This document shows, piece after piece, positions 36,056 through 45,300 of a DNA stretch of 64,000 nt. The stretch comes from Aggregatilinea lenta. Its GTDB lineage: Bacteria; Chloroflexota; Anaerolineae; Aggregatilineales; Aggregatilineaceae. Under the pieces are notes generated by a model. It saw only the letters and a program-made list of their open reading frames with translations, did not search any database and was not told the origin of the DNA. The position numbers and the translations under genes were made by a program. How positions within the stretch are numbered: position 1 is the stretch's first letter; each line of letters starts with the position of its first letter. Location of the stretch: assembly GCF_003569045.1 (NCBI RefSeq), contig NZ_BFCB01000002.1:1035506-1099505 (forward strand). Direction: 5' to 3'.

Positions 36056-36931
36056 GTGGCAAGCATCTCTCAAGATACCCCTCAGGTTCGCACGCGCACG
36101 CTGTCCGCCCGGCTCCGCAGCCGCCTGCCTCAGCGCTGGTACGCGCATATCATCCTGTGGATTTCCTGCATCATCCTGGGCATCCCGGTGTTCTACGCGA
36201 TCATCGTCGCCACGCAGAGCAACGGCGAGGTCTTCCGCTACCAGTTCACGCTCGGCAGCGCGTTCTCCGACAATTGGCACATGGCCTTCGCGCAGCGCCA
36301 CCTGCACGACTACATGGTCAACAGCCTGATCATGACGGCGGTGATTACCATCGGCAAAACCATCACCGCGCTGCTGGCCGGGCTGGCGTTCGTGTACTTC
36401 CGGTTCCCCGGCAAGTGGTTGATCTTCGGCTTTGTGCTGATCACGCTGATGATGCCGACCGAGGTGTTGATCATCGCGCTGTTCCGGCTGATCAATAATC
36501 TCAATTGGGACAATACGTATCTGGCGCTGACCGTGCCGTTCCTCGCCAGCGCGACGGGCGCGTTTTTGTTCCGGCAGCACTTCGCCAGCCTGCCACCGGA
36601 GTTATCCGAGGCGGCCCAGTTGGACGGCGCGAATCCGCTCCAGTTTCTGATTCGCGTGCTGGTCCCGATGAGCTGGAACACGATCGGCGCAATGGTGGTG
36701 GTGCAGTGCATCTACGCCTGGAACATGTACACGTGGCCGAACATGATCATCTCCGACCAGCGGCTGGACGTAGTACAGGTCGGCATCGGGACGCTGCGCG
36801 CCGGGGACAGCGCGATCCAGTACGGTCCGCTGATGCTGGGCGCGGTGATCGCCAGCCTGCCGCCGGTGATCGTGTTCATCCTGCTGCAGAAGCAGTTCAT
36901 GAGCGGCTTCTCGCTGACAGTGGACAAGTAG
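36056..36931 (+). CDS. Sugar ABC transporter permease, MalG/UgpE type
   Basis: 291 residues with six membrane helices and the EAA loop EAAQLDGANPLQFLIRVLV. It starts with GTG after GGAGTG, right behind the first permease. The two permeases form a heterodimer with the ATPase. No ATPase gene follows, so the operon ends here with a terminator, and a shared MsmX/UgpC-type ATPase encoded elsewhere is implied. Confidence 0.9.
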   Translation: MASISQDTPQVRTRTLSARLRSRLPQRWYAHIILWISCIILGIPVFYAIIVATQSNGEVFRYQFTLGSAFSDNWHMAFAQRHLHDYMVNSLIMTAVITIGKTITALLAGLAFVYFRFPGKWLIFGFVLITLMMPTEVLIIALFRLINNLNWDNTYLALTVPFLASATGAFLFRQHFASLPPELSEAAQLDGANPLQFLIRVLVPMSWNTIGAMVVVQCIYAWNMYTWPNMIISDQRLDVVQVGIGTLRAGDSAIQYGPLMLGAVIASLPPVIVFILLQKQFMSGFSLTVDK

Positions 36932-36997
36932 CCGTTGGAGATTGGGGACTAGGGAATAGGGAAGAACAAGAGCCTCAATCTTAACGAGAGTTCTGTA

Positions 36998-37024
36998 GGG
37001 GCGGGTCTGTGACCCGCCCCTTTC
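36998..37024 (+). terminator. Terminator-like palindrome after the ABC operon
   Basis: A perfect 10-bp stem (ggggcgggtc / gacccgcccc) with a 3-base loop, then tttcgtt. Confidence 0.7.
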
Positions 37025-37108
37025 GTTGCCTTTCTGCTACGCACAGCATCAGATCGCGCAGGGGCGTATAGTCCAATCTACGCTACGAATCCTACCAATG
37101 AGGCCAAC

Positions 37109-37843
37109 ATGAAACAGAACAAGTACGACGACCCGGCGTTTTTCGACAAATACAGCCAGATGCCCCGCTCCGTTCACGGACTTGCAGGGGCTGGAGAGTG
37201 GAAAACGCTCGAAAAGATGCTGCCGGATTTCAACGGCAAGCGCGTGCTGGATTTGGGGTGTGGCTACGGCTGGCACTGCCAATACGCGCTGGCCCACGGG
37301 GCTGCCGCCGTCGTTGGCGTCGACATTTCGACGAAGATGCTGGACGTTGCGCGCGAAAAGACGCCAGAGAAGATCGCGTATATCTGCGCGCCCATCGAGG
37401 ACGCGGAATTTCCCCCGGACGCTTTTGAAGTGGTGATCAGCTCGCTCGCATTTCACTATGTGGAAGATTTTGTGGGGGTTGCCAGGAAGGTCTTTAGCTG
37501 GCTGACGGGCGGCGGCGCATTCGTGTTCTCAGTGGAACACCCGGTCTTCACCGCCCAGGGGACACAGGACTGGGTCCGGGATACTGACGGAAACATCCTG
37601 CACTTTCCTGTTGACCATTACTTCTTCGAGGGCGCGCGGGAAACCAACTTCCTCGGAGAAAAAGTGACCAAGTACCACAGGACGCTTACCACATACGTCA
37701 ACACCCTGCTTCAAACCGGATTTGACATCACGGGTGTTGTGGAGCCTCAGCCGCCCAAAGCTATGCTGGAGATCTATGAGGGTATGAAAGACGACCTTCG
37801 CCGCCCCATGATGCTGATTCTATCTGCCCACAAGCGCGCATAA
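37109..37843 (+). CDS. Class I SAM-dependent methyltransferase
   Basis: 244 residues. Motif I VLDLGCGYGW binds SAM, followed by GVDISTKMLD and a VVISSLAFHYVED strand, as in Methyltransf_11/25 proteins. The C-terminus (VVEPQPPKAMLEIYEGM) resembles UbiE-like small-molecule methyltransferases. The substrate is unknown. A weak ribosome site precedes the ATG. Alone in its transcription unit. Confidence 0.88.
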   Translation: MKQNKYDDPAFFDKYSQMPRSVHGLAGAGEWKTLEKMLPDFNGKRVLDLGCGYGWHCQYALAHGAAAVVGVDISTKMLDVAREKTPEKIAYICAPIEDAEFPPDAFEVVISSLAFHYVEDFVGVARKVFSWLTGGGAFVFSVEHPVFTAQGTQDWVRDTDGNILHFPVDHYFFEGARETNFLGEKVTKYHRTLTTYVNTLLQTGFDITGVVEPQPPKAMLEIYEGMKDDLRRPMMLILSAHKRA

Positions 37844-37904
37844 ACGCACGGGCATGCAGGTTGCTCGCGCAGCGTCTCGGTACACGGGGCGTATAGTACA
37901 ATAC

Positions 37905-37990
37905 GCCCCTACGAAACTCGCCCCTACAAAACCTGCGATTGTTTGCTCGTCCCCCTCTCCAACTTGATTGGGGGGTGAGGTCCGCTCGAC
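37905..37990. repeat. Degenerate family A repeat and palindrome
   Basis: A ggggcgtatagtacaatacgcccc hairpin (about 37885-37912) is followed by a truncated family A copy (cccctctccaacttgattggggggtgaggt). Confidence 0.6.
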
Positions 37991-38002
37991 AACCCGCCCG
38001 AC

Positions 38003-38641
38003 CTACCCCGCCAGTAGCGCGCGAATGGCGGGCAGGGCGCGGCGCACAGCGTGCTCGCGATGCGTGACGAACGCGGCCTTCTGCTCGGCGGGCAGTTGGT
38101 GAATCCTCCCCAGCAGAACCCCCCACTCCGGCACAAAAAAGAGCGCCTCGAACGGGAAACCCTCGATGCGCAGTGCGTCGGGCTGCTCCTGGATCACGCC
38201 GCGCAGCGTGCCGTCGAACAGCGCCAGCGGCTCGTCCGGCAGGCCGATCGCGATCACCGTGCGGAACTGCGCGCCGCGCCGGTCCAGCGGCACGCGCGCT
38301 AGCTTCGCCAGGCATAAATCGATGATCTCCTGATCGGTCATCAGATAACCTGCCCATCGCCGCACGTGGATGCCCGGCTCGCCGCCCAACGCGTCGATTT
38401 CCAGACCGGTGTCGTCGGCCATCACGACGAGGTCGGTGCGACCCTGCGCCGCCAGCGCGTCGAGGTATCCTCGGGCCTTGAGCCGTGCGTTCTCTTCGAG
38501 CGTGGTGCCGTCTTCGAGCACGTCGAGGTCCAGCCCGACGTCCTGCGGGGCGAGCAGGTCCAGGTCGAAGCGCTCCATCAGCGCGCGGATTTCCATGATC
38601 TTGCCGGGGTTCGAGGTGGCGTACAGCAGACGGCGGTTCAT
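38003..38641 (-). CDS. Non-canonical purine NTP pyrophosphatase (RdgB/HAM1 family)
   Basis: 212 residues. Signature motifs are ATSNPGKIMEI at the N-terminus and MADDTGLEIDALGG in the middle, with THREHAVRRALPAI at the C-terminus. The enzyme hydrolyses ITP/dITP/XTP to the monophosphate and removes deaminated purines from the nucleotide pool. Length and motifs are normal. The chosen ATG follows GGAGCATCG. Divergent from the sensor kinase gene; the intergenic space is 205 bases. Confidence 0.9.
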   Translation of the reverse strand: MNRRLLYATSNPGKIMEIRALMERFDLDLLAPQDVGLDLDVLEDGTTLEENARLKARGYLDALAAQGRTDLVVMADDTGLEIDALGGEPGIHVRRWAGYLMTDQEIIDLCLAKLARVPLDRRGAQFRTVIAIGLPDEPLALFDGTLRGVIQEQPDALRIEGFPFEALFFVPEWGVLLGRIHQLPAEQKAAFVTHREHAVRRALPAIRALLAG

Positions 38642-38846
38642 CGATGCTCCATTCCGGGTGCGCCGGGCGATCGGGCCTGGGAGGGGGGGTATATCGCCAA
38701 CCAGTCCCAGAGGTCTATCGCCGCAGGCTGAGAATTCGGTTACTATTAGCTCAGGCCGATCAAGCGTGCACTTGTGCGGCCTGGAGAGGCTGTTGATTGT
38801 ACCGCCGGACGGCGGATGCACACGTGTTTTGGGGTGTGTGGGTGTA

Positions 38847-41240
38847 ATGTCTGTCTCAGGTGACATGCTGCTGCCCGCCACGATTGTCGTGGCCTATGCC
38901 GTGCTGCTCATCCTGCTGGCGGCCCGCGACCGGGCGGCTATCGGGATCGGCGCGCGGCGTTGGCTGGTTCCCGCGCTGTTCGTCGCGGGGGTCGGCACGG
39001 CGCTGCATCTGATCCCCCACGACACGCACCTGAACGTCCCCTACGACATGCTGTTCCCCGGCGATTTGACCCCGCCTGCCGCCGCCGTGCTGCTGGTCGA
39101 TTTGATGCTGGTGCTCTACGGCTGCCAGACGCTGCGCTACTTACATTACCGCTCGGTGATGGTGTGGCTGCTGGCCGGAAGCATCTGGTGGGCAGCGCAG
39201 GCCGTGATGCTAAGCAGCAACCCGGCGCTGGCCGTCGGGGAAGCGGGCTGGCTGGACGTGCTGCTCGATCCCATCACCTCGACCGGGGCGCTGCTGGCGG
39301 GCGGCTGGATCGCCGGCGTGTTGTGGATGCTCGGCGCGGCGCTGATCGCGTTCTACCGCGCGCACTTGCCGGAAGTCGCCAACCGCGCGCTCTTCTGGGC
39401 GATCACCGTGCCGATGGTCTGGATCGGGGCGGTCATGGGGACCAGCGGCGAATCGATCTTCGCCAAATTCGGCTGGATGATCCAGTTCGCCGGGCTGCTC
39501 GGCGCCGCGTACAGCGTGATGGCCCGCCGCGTGATCAGCATCCGGCACACGCTGCGCTGGACCGTCGCGCTGCTGATGATGATCGTCACCACGACGCTGT
39601 TCTTCTTCGGTCTGGTCATGATCGGCGTGCAGTTGGAACAGGACGACAGCGCCCGCCCCACCTTTATCGCCGTGCTGGCCATCGCGCTGGCGATCTTCTT
39701 CCTGGCGCTGCAAGCCTTCCAGCAGTTCATCACGCGCGTATGGAGCACCTCCGGCGAGGGGCTGCCGCCCCTGCTGCGCCGCTACAGCGAGGAAATCGCG
39801 GGCATCGTGGACCTGGACGCGCTGCTCAACGTCACGGTGCGCACGGTCAGCTACGTGCTGCGCGCGCGGCGCGGCGGCGTGATCCTGGTCAGCGGCGAGG
39901 ATGCCGAGGGTCTGATGCTGGAAACGCCCGCACAAAACGCCGGGGATCTGCCTGCCGCCACGGCCAAACTCAAGTTCGACAGCCCGATCGTGCGCACGCT
40001 GCTCGACCGCCGCGCGCCCCTGCTCCAGTACGACCTCGACTTCGACCGGATCTACAGTACCGCCGATTCCGCCGAGCGCGCCTTTTTCCAAACGCTGCGC
40101 ATGAGTGTGTACGCGCCGGTCTTCGTCCAGGGGCATCTGGTCGGGCTGGTATGCTGCGGCGCGAAGACGTCCGACGAGGCGTTCTCCCGGCGCGACCTCG
40201 AAGTGCTGATGACCATCGCCAATCAGGTCGGTTTTGCGCTGCGTAACGCGCGGCTGGTAGACGATTTGCGCCGCCGCGAGGCCGAGCAGGCCCAACTCAA
40301 CCGCGCGCTGTCCACCACCACCGATCAGCTCGAAAAGCTCGACGGCGTCAAGACCGACTTCATCACCGTCGCCAGTCACGAGCTGCGCACGCCCCTGGCC
40401 CAGATTCGCGGCTACACGGACATCCTCGAAGCCATGAACGAAGACGGCTCGCTGGACGAGGATCAGGTCCTGGGCATGACCGGGTCGCTGCGCAAGGCCG
40501 CCGACCGCCTCGAAAACCTGATCAGCGCCATGCTCGACGTCAGCCAGATCGACGTGAACGCGATGGACCTCGCCTTCAACGAGATCACGGTCGAATCGAT
40601 CATGCGCATGGCGATCGAGCCGCTGACCGAATCGATCCGCCACCGCAAGCTGATGCTGTCCGCGCGCGGGCTGCGCCACCTGCCGCCCATCCAGGCGGAC
40701 CATCAGCGGCTGGTGCAGGCCTTCCGCAACGTGGTGCTCAACGCGATCAAGTACACGCCCGACGGGGGCCGCATCGACATCACCGGGCGGCTCGAAAGCG
40801 ACGAGATCATCGTCCAGGTGAAGGACTCCGGTATCGGCATCGACACCAGCGACCAGGAGTTGATCTTCAAGAAATTCTTCCGCGTGCAGGACCCCAAGCT
40901 GCACTCGACGGGCGCGACCAAGTTCATGGGCGGCGGGCCGGGCCTGGGCCTGACCATCGCGCGCGGCGTGATCGAGGGCCACGGCGGGCGGATCTGGGTC
41001 GAAAGTGCTGGCTGCGACGCCGACACGCTGCCGGGCAGCACCTTCTTCATCGCGCTGCCGCTGCATCCCCCAACCGGGACGCGGCGCGTGCTGCCGTTCG
41101 AGGTAGCAGGGCAAAGCGGCCAGCTCGTCGTGTCCAGCCCGCCCGCGCACACCTTTGACGATACGTTGGTTGGCAGCCATACGCCGCCGCAGCCGCTGCC
41201 TGCCGTGCGACCGGCGTCCCACGAAGGCCGAATCCCATGA
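38847..41240 (+). CDS. Membrane sensor histidine kinase with GAF domain
   Basis: 797 residues. About eight N-terminal membrane helices (residues 8-290) form a multi-pass sensor. A GAF domain lies at about 320-470 (VTVRTVSYVLRARRGGVIL; VCCGAKTSDEAFSRRDLEVL). A short linker coiled coil leads to the DHp helix with phospho-acceptor His in ASHELRTPLAQIRGY. The HATPase domain has N box NVVLNAIKYTP, G1 DSGIGID, and G2 GGPGLGLT. A Pro-rich tail of about 60 residues follows. No response regulator is adjacent. The start codon is uncertain: an ATG six codons later is also possible. It overlaps the next gene by four bases. Confidence 0.88.
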   Translation: MSVSGDMLLPATIVVAYAVLLILLAARDRAAIGIGARRWLVPALFVAGVGTALHLIPHDTHLNVPYDMLFPGDLTPPAAAVLLVDLMLVLYGCQTLRYLHYRSVMVWLLAGSIWWAAQAVMLSSNPALAVGEAGWLDVLLDPITSTGALLAGGWIAGVLWMLGAALIAFYRAHLPEVANRALFWAITVPMVWIGAVMGTSGESIFAKFGWMIQFAGLLGAAYSVMARRVISIRHTLRWTVALLMMIVTTTLFFFGLVMIGVQLEQDDSARPTFIAVLAIALAIFFLALQAFQQFITRVWSTSGEGLPPLLRRYSEEIAGIVDLDALLNVTVRTVSYVLRARRGGVILVSGEDAEGLMLETPAQNAGDLPAATAKLKFDSPIVRTLLDRRAPLLQYDLDFDRIYSTADSAERAFFQTLRMSVYAPVFVQGHLVGLVCCGAKTSDEAFSRRDLEVLMTIANQVGFALRNARLVDDLRRREAEQAQLNRALSTTTDQLEKLDGVKTDFITVASHELRTPLAQIRGYTDILEAMNEDGSLDEDQVLGMTGSLRKAADRLENLISAMLDVSQIDVNAMDLAFNEITVESIMRMAIEPLTESIRHRKLMLSARGLRHLPPIQADHQRLVQAFRNVVLNAIKYTPDGGRIDITGRLESDEIIVQVKDSGIGIDTSDQELIFKKFFRVQDPKLHSTGATKFMGGGPGLGLTIARGVIEGHGGRIWVESAGCDADTLPGSTFFIALPLHPPTGTRRVLPFEVAGQSGQLVVSSPPAHTFDDTLVGSHTPPQPLPAVRPASHEGRIP

Positions 41241-41746
41241 TTAAGACGCTCGTGTTCGACTGGGGCGAAACGCTCATGCGTGAGCTGCCCGACTTCCCCG
41301 GCAAGCTGATCGACGCGCCGGAGGTGTTCGCCATGCCGGGCATCGCGGCGGCGCTGGCCGCGCTCCAGCCGCAGTACATGCTCATCGTCGCCTCGAACGC
41401 GGACATCTCCACGCCAGACGACGTGCGCGGCGCGTTGCGGCGCGTCGATCTGGACGCCTATTTCACGCAGTTCCATACCTCGGCGGTGCTCGGCGTCAGC
41501 AAGCCCGATCCGGCCTTTTTCGCCGCCGTGCTCGACGCGGCAGGCTGCGCGCCCAGCGAGGCAGTCATGATCGGGGATACGTTCGGCACGGACGTGCTCG
41601 GCGCGAAGCGCGCGGGCCTGCACGCCGTGTGGTACAACGTGCGCGGCGAGGCCATCCCGCCCGGCAGCCCCGTCCGGCCCGACGCGACGATCGCCGCTCT
41701 GGCCGATCTGCCCGCCGCGATCCGGGCGCTGGATGGCGGCAGTTAG
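41237..41746 (+). CDS. HAD-family hydrolase
   Basis: 169 residues. Motif I is DWGETL (nucleophile Asp8, with Gly in place of the usual second Asp), motif II VASNADIS, motif III GVSKPDPAFF, and motif IV VMIGDTFGTDV. This is the small cap-poor HAD subfamily, usually a phosphatase. It starts inside the last codons of the histidine kinase gene (ATGA overlap), so it is co-translated with it, which is odd for a phosphatase and may mean a shared signal. Confidence 0.88.
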   Translation: MIKTLVFDWGETLMRELPDFPGKLIDAPEVFAMPGIAAALAALQPQYMLIVASNADISTPDDVRGALRRVDLDAYFTQFHTSAVLGVSKPDPAFFAAVLDAAGCAPSEAVMIGDTFGTDVLGAKRAGLHAVWYNVRGEAIPPGSPVRPDATIAALADLPAAIRALDGGS

Positions 41747-41812
41747 AAGGCAAAACAAAAGCCGCAGTAAAAACCGGGCGGCACAAGTCCTCAACGTGAC
41801 ACGGTTTGCTCT

Positions 41813-41865
41813 CCTCTCCAGCCCAGACTGGCGAGGGGCCGGGGGTGAGGTCTCCACGAGAACCG
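41813..41865 (+). repeat. Family A hairpin repeat
   Basis: tcctctccagcccagactggcgaggggccgggggtgaggtc in one block, the standard family A copy with a shortened stem. Confidence 0.7.
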
Positions 41866-41985
41866 AACAGCCCCAGCCATCCCCAATAACCCGCCTTCGC
41901 TCACCTTTCTCCCGCGTGCCGATCCGCCGTGTCCTTGCTACAACCTGAAGCACAGGCGTTTATTGTGGCAGATGTAGAGGGGTTG

Positions 41986-42375
41986 ATGATGAACAAGGTT
42001 TACCGGAAATATATGCTTGCGGCGGGCGTACTGGCGCTGCTGTGGGGACCGCTGCCCGGCGCGTCGATCGTGCTGGGCGCGCTGGAAATCGTCATGATCC
42101 GCGACATTGCGCGGCGACACGGTCACAAGCTGTCCTTCCGCGAGGCGCTGCAGGCGGGCGGCACGATCTTTTCCGCAGGCGAGACGTTCAGCCTCGCGGC
42201 GCTGGAACTATCGACATTCGTACCCGTGCTGGGCTGGTGGGTGGCGAAACCGGCGGTGGCGGTGAGCGTGGTCTATGGCATGGGGCGGCTGGCGGACAGC
42301 TACTTCAGCGGGCGCGGCAAGGACAGGCTCGACGCGGCGGGCAAGTTCCTGCCCCGCCGGATTTTCAGCCGCTGA
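41986..42375 (+). CDS. Small membrane protein, EcsC/DUF-type unknown
   Basis: 129 residues. Two or three hydrophobic helices (AAGVLALLWGPLPGASIVLGAL split, and FVPVLGWWVAKPAVAVSVV) with a polar KLSFREALQAGG stretch between them. No known family recognised. It starts at a double ATG preceded by GAGGGG. The C-terminus (GRGKDRLDAAGKFLPRR) is basic. Unknown function; an independent transcription unit. Confidence 0.68.
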   Translation: MMNKVYRKYMLAAGVLALLWGPLPGASIVLGALEIVMIRDIARRHGHKLSFREALQAGGTIFSAGETFSLAALELSTFVPVLGWWVAKPAVAVSVVYGMGRLADSYFSGRGKDRLDAAGKFLPRRIFSR

Positions 42376-42460
42376 CGAATTCGAACCGCATGCTTTCGGT
42401 TCCGGTTCTGGTATCATAGGACGCACTAGCCGATACCCATGCACCGGAATCGATTGATCT

Positions 42461-43762
42461 ATGAACAACTCCCACTCGTATGACGTCATCGTGATCGGCG
42501 CGGGCGCGGCAGGCCTGCTGGCCGCCGGACACGCCGCCACGAACGGCGCGCACACCCTGCTGCTGGAAAAGATGCACCATCCTGGGCGCAAGATCCAGAT
42601 CACCGGCAAGGGGCGCTGCAACGTGACCAACACCGCGCCGCTGCCCGAGTTCATCGGGCATTTCGGCGCGAACGGGCGTTTTTTGCGCCACGCCTTCAAT
42701 ACGTACTTTTCGCAGGATTTGATCGAGCAGCTGGACGCGCTGGGCGTGCCGACCGTCACCGAGCACGGCGGGCGCGTCTTCCCCGCGTCGGGCGAGGCGG
42801 AGCACATCGTCGAGGGGCTGGTGCGCTGGATGCAGGACGCGGACGTGACCATCGAGCCGTTCGCGCCCGCCGAACGGCTGCTGGTCGAGGATGGGCGCAT
42901 CAGCGGTGTGCAGGTCGCGGCGGTCTCGCCGGGCCGGACGCGGACCGGCGCGCCGCACGCCTTCCCGATCCGCAGCTACCACGCCCCGTCCGCCATCGTG
43001 ACGACCGGCGGCGCGTCCTATACGGCGACCGGCTCCACAGGCGACGGCTACCGGCTGGCCCAGGCGGTGGGTCACACGGTCGTGCCGATCCGGCCCGCGC
43101 TGATCCCGCTCGAAACGGCGGGCGACGTCGCGGCGCGGCTGCAAGGGCTGAGCCTGAAAAACGTCATGGTAACGCTGTGGGCGGACGGCAAAAAGCAGGG
43201 CGAGGCGTTCGGGGAGATGCTGTTCACGCACTTTGGCGTGTCCGGCCCGCTGATCCTCACGCTGAGCGGGCAGGCGGTCGATGCGCTGATCGCGCGGCAG
43301 AAAGTGCAGCTCACCATCGACCTCAAGCCCGCGCTGGACGAGGCCAAGCTCGACGAGCGCCTGCTGCGCGACCTGGATACGCACGGCAAGCAGCAGTTTG
43401 ACACGCTGCTCAAGGAGCTGCTGCCGCGCAAGCTGATCCCGGTCTGCGCCGATCACGTGGGCATTCCCGCCGACAAACTCGCGCACCAGATCACCGCGAA
43501 GGAGCGGCGCAAGCTGCGGCTGTGGCTGAAGGGCTTCCGGCTGGACGTGACGCGCTACCGCCCACTGAACGAGGCGATTGTCACCGCGGGGGGCGTCGCG
43601 CTGAACGAGGTCGATCCGCGCACGATGCAGTCGAAGCTCGTGCCGGGACTGTATTTCGCGGGCGAGGTGCTGGACCTCAATGCCGACACGGGCGGCTATA
43701 ACTTGCAGGCGGCGTTCTCGACGGGCGCGCTGGCGGGCATGTCGGCGGCAAAGGGAGGCTAG
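42461..43762 (+). CDS. BaiN/RdsA-family FAD-dependent oxidoreductase (HI0933-like)
   Basis: 433 residues. The N-terminal Rossmann motif VIVIGAGAAGLLAA binds FAD, with GRKIQITGKGRCNVTN, the family-specific glycine-rich signature of HI0933-like proteins, and GGASYTATGSTGDGYR. The C-terminal FAD contact is GLYFAGEVLDLNADTGGYN. Such flavoproteins are annotated as NAD(P)/FAD-dependent oxidoreductases; biochemical substrates are known for only a few. Converges with the SRPBCC gene, the two stop codons overlapping by four bases. Confidence 0.9.
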   Translation: MNNSHSYDVIVIGAGAAGLLAAGHAATNGAHTLLLEKMHHPGRKIQITGKGRCNVTNTAPLPEFIGHFGANGRFLRHAFNTYFSQDLIEQLDALGVPTVTEHGGRVFPASGEAEHIVEGLVRWMQDADVTIEPFAPAERLLVEDGRISGVQVAAVSPGRTRTGAPHAFPIRSYHAPSAIVTTGGASYTATGSTGDGYRLAQAVGHTVVPIRPALIPLETAGDVAARLQGLSLKNVMVTLWADGKKQGEAFGEMLFTHFGVSGPLILTLSGQAVDALIARQKVQLTIDLKPALDEAKLDERLLRDLDTHGKQQFDTLLKELLPRKLIPVCADHVGIPADKLAHQITAKERRKLRLWLKGFRLDVTRYRPLNEAIVTAGGVALNEVDPRTMQSKLVPGLYFAGEVLDLNADTGGYNLQAAFSTGALAGMSAAKGG

Positions 43763-44238
43763 CCCGCGTCTACCGCCGCTGCATAGGCGTCGAGCAGTTC
43801 GGTCCACGCCCCGCTGAGGCCCTCACGATACCAGTCCGCCGCGTCCTCGTAACGGTCGAAGGAGCGGTGTTCCAGCTCGACGCGTGTGCGCGATGGTCCC
43901 TCCGCGACGAAGCGCACCTCGACCTCACTCGACCGCGCCAGATCCGGCTGGAACGAGCGGTCGGGCGCGATCTGCCACGAGAACACGATCCGGTTGGGTG
44001 GCTCGATGTCGAGCACGCGGCCCCATTCGCGCTCGTGGCCGTGCGTGTCCTGCTCGATGGCGTGCCCGTCTTCGTTTGGTTCGATGAAAATGTCTTTCAA
44101 ATCCTGCTGCGCCCAGGTGTACTTGCTCGGCCACCACGACCCCATGCCCTGCGTGAACGCACGGAAGGCGTGAACCGGCGGCACGTGCACGGTCACGGCG
44201 CGGCGGATACTGGTTTCGTTGTCGCTGGTTGGCTGCAT
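43759..44238 (-). CDS. SRPBCC / AHSA1-domain protein
   Basis: 159 residues. AHSA1-type helix-grip fold: VHVPPVHAFRAFTQGMGSWWP at the start, RIVFSWQIAPDR in the middle, TRVELEHRSFDRY near the end, and a closing long helix (DWYREGLSGAWTELLDAY). The fold binds hydrophobic ligands or acts as an activator of partners; no catalytic residues can be named. It lies in the same direction as the alpha/beta hydrolase gene, 67 bases downstream of it, so they may be an operon. Confidence 0.88.
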   Translation of the reverse strand: MQPTSDNETSIRRAVTVHVPPVHAFRAFTQGMGSWWPSKYTWAQQDLKDIFIEPNEDGHAIEQDTHGHEREWGRVLDIEPPNRIVFSWQIAPDRSFQPDLARSSEVEVRFVAEGPSRTRVELEHRSFDRYEDAADWYREGLSGAWTELLDAYAAAVDAG

Positions 44239-44305
44239 GGTCGGTTGTCCTTTCCCTGAGTCAGGTACTCGCACAATCGATGAGGAGTGACCAACGATCA
44301 CACGC

Positions 44306-45172
44306 TCAATCCGGCGCTGCGCGGTGTTGTTCCAAGAACGCGAGCACGGCGGCGTTATAGGCGGACGGATTGTCTTCGTGGGAGATATGCGATGCCGCTG
44401 GAATGGTAACGCGCTCGGCGTGCGGCAGCAGCGCCGCCAGCCGATCATTGAATCGGTTAAACAGCGCCGGGCTATTCGCGCCGTTGATCAGCAGGGCGGG
44501 TGTCTGAATGCGGCTGATCGCGTCCGCATCGAGCGGCAGAAAGCCCGAACCAAGCAGTTCCGCTTTGAACAGGTTTATCCGTGCCTGCTCCAGGCGTTCT
44601 TCGGACAGATTGTTGAAGGTGTCCGGGCCAAGCACCGCGCTGCCAAAACTGCGCAGCATGGTCTCCCGGCCGCCGCGCTTGGCCGCTGCCGTGGCCGGAT
44701 TCAGTCCGGTTGCCGCGAAGCGAATAATAGCAGCGGCGGTACGAGGCCGGGTCGCGAATAATTTCAGCAAGGTTTGGGGCTTGGGCGGAATAGAGATGAA
44801 CAACGTGAAAACCGGTGGTTCGCCCAGCACGAGTGACCGGAGCCGCGATGGCTCGTACATCGCCAGCAGCAGCCCCAGGAACGCGCCATACGAATGCCCG
44901 ATCAGGTGCACCGGGTCATCTCCCAACCACCGGATTAGCGCGTGCAGGTCGTCGAGATGATCGGCCATCGCGTAATCGGCCTCGTCGGGGATCGTGGCGT
45001 TGGGGTAATGGTAACGCCGGCTGTAGACCACGGCCCGAAACTGTGACGCAAAGGCTGCCTGCTGGTTGTGCCACGTACGGTAGTCGCTGTTTGATCCGTG
45101 CACGAAGAGCGCGATTTCGCCGCTACCTTGTTCTGTCACCTCCAACAGTGTGCCGTTAAGTTCCACCTTCAT
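44306..45172 (-). CDS. Alpha/beta hydrolase
   Basis: 288 residues. Nucleophile elbow GHSYGAF (Ser near residue 95), oxyanion turn VHGSNSDYRTWHNQ, and the catalytic His in the C-terminal ASHISHEDNP. The acid should be in the LINGANSPALF strand region. Family includes esterases, C-C hydrolases and haloperoxidases; the substrate cannot be inferred. Upstream of it are 128 bases of AT-rich spacer. Confidence 0.9.
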   Translation of the reverse strand: MKVELNGTLLEVTEQGSGEIALFVHGSNSDYRTWHNQQAAFASQFRAVVYSRRYHYPNATIPDEADYAMADHLDDLHALIRWLGDDPVHLIGHSYGAFLGLLLAMYEPSRLRSLVLGEPPVFTLFISIPPKPQTLLKLFATRPRTAAAIIRFAATGLNPATAAAKRGGRETMLRSFGSAVLGPDTFNNLSEERLEQARINLFKAELLGSGFLPLDADAISRIQTPALLINGANSPALFNRFNDRLAALLPHAERVTIPAASHISHEDNPSAYNAAVLAFLEQHRAAPD

Positions 45173-45300
45173 AAGACCTGCTCCTGTTTATTTTTATTTC
45201 CGTCTGTTATATCTAGTATAATACCGACGCAAAAAAACCGGATCGGCGCATGCGATCCACGAATAACTCGCGATCAGTTCAATGGGCTAGAGGGGCAGCT

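Noticed and set aside
45180..45300. A tRNA-like or riboswitch-like fold in the AT-rich spacer
   Set aside because: No acceptor stem, T-loop motif or known aptamer pattern could be matched.
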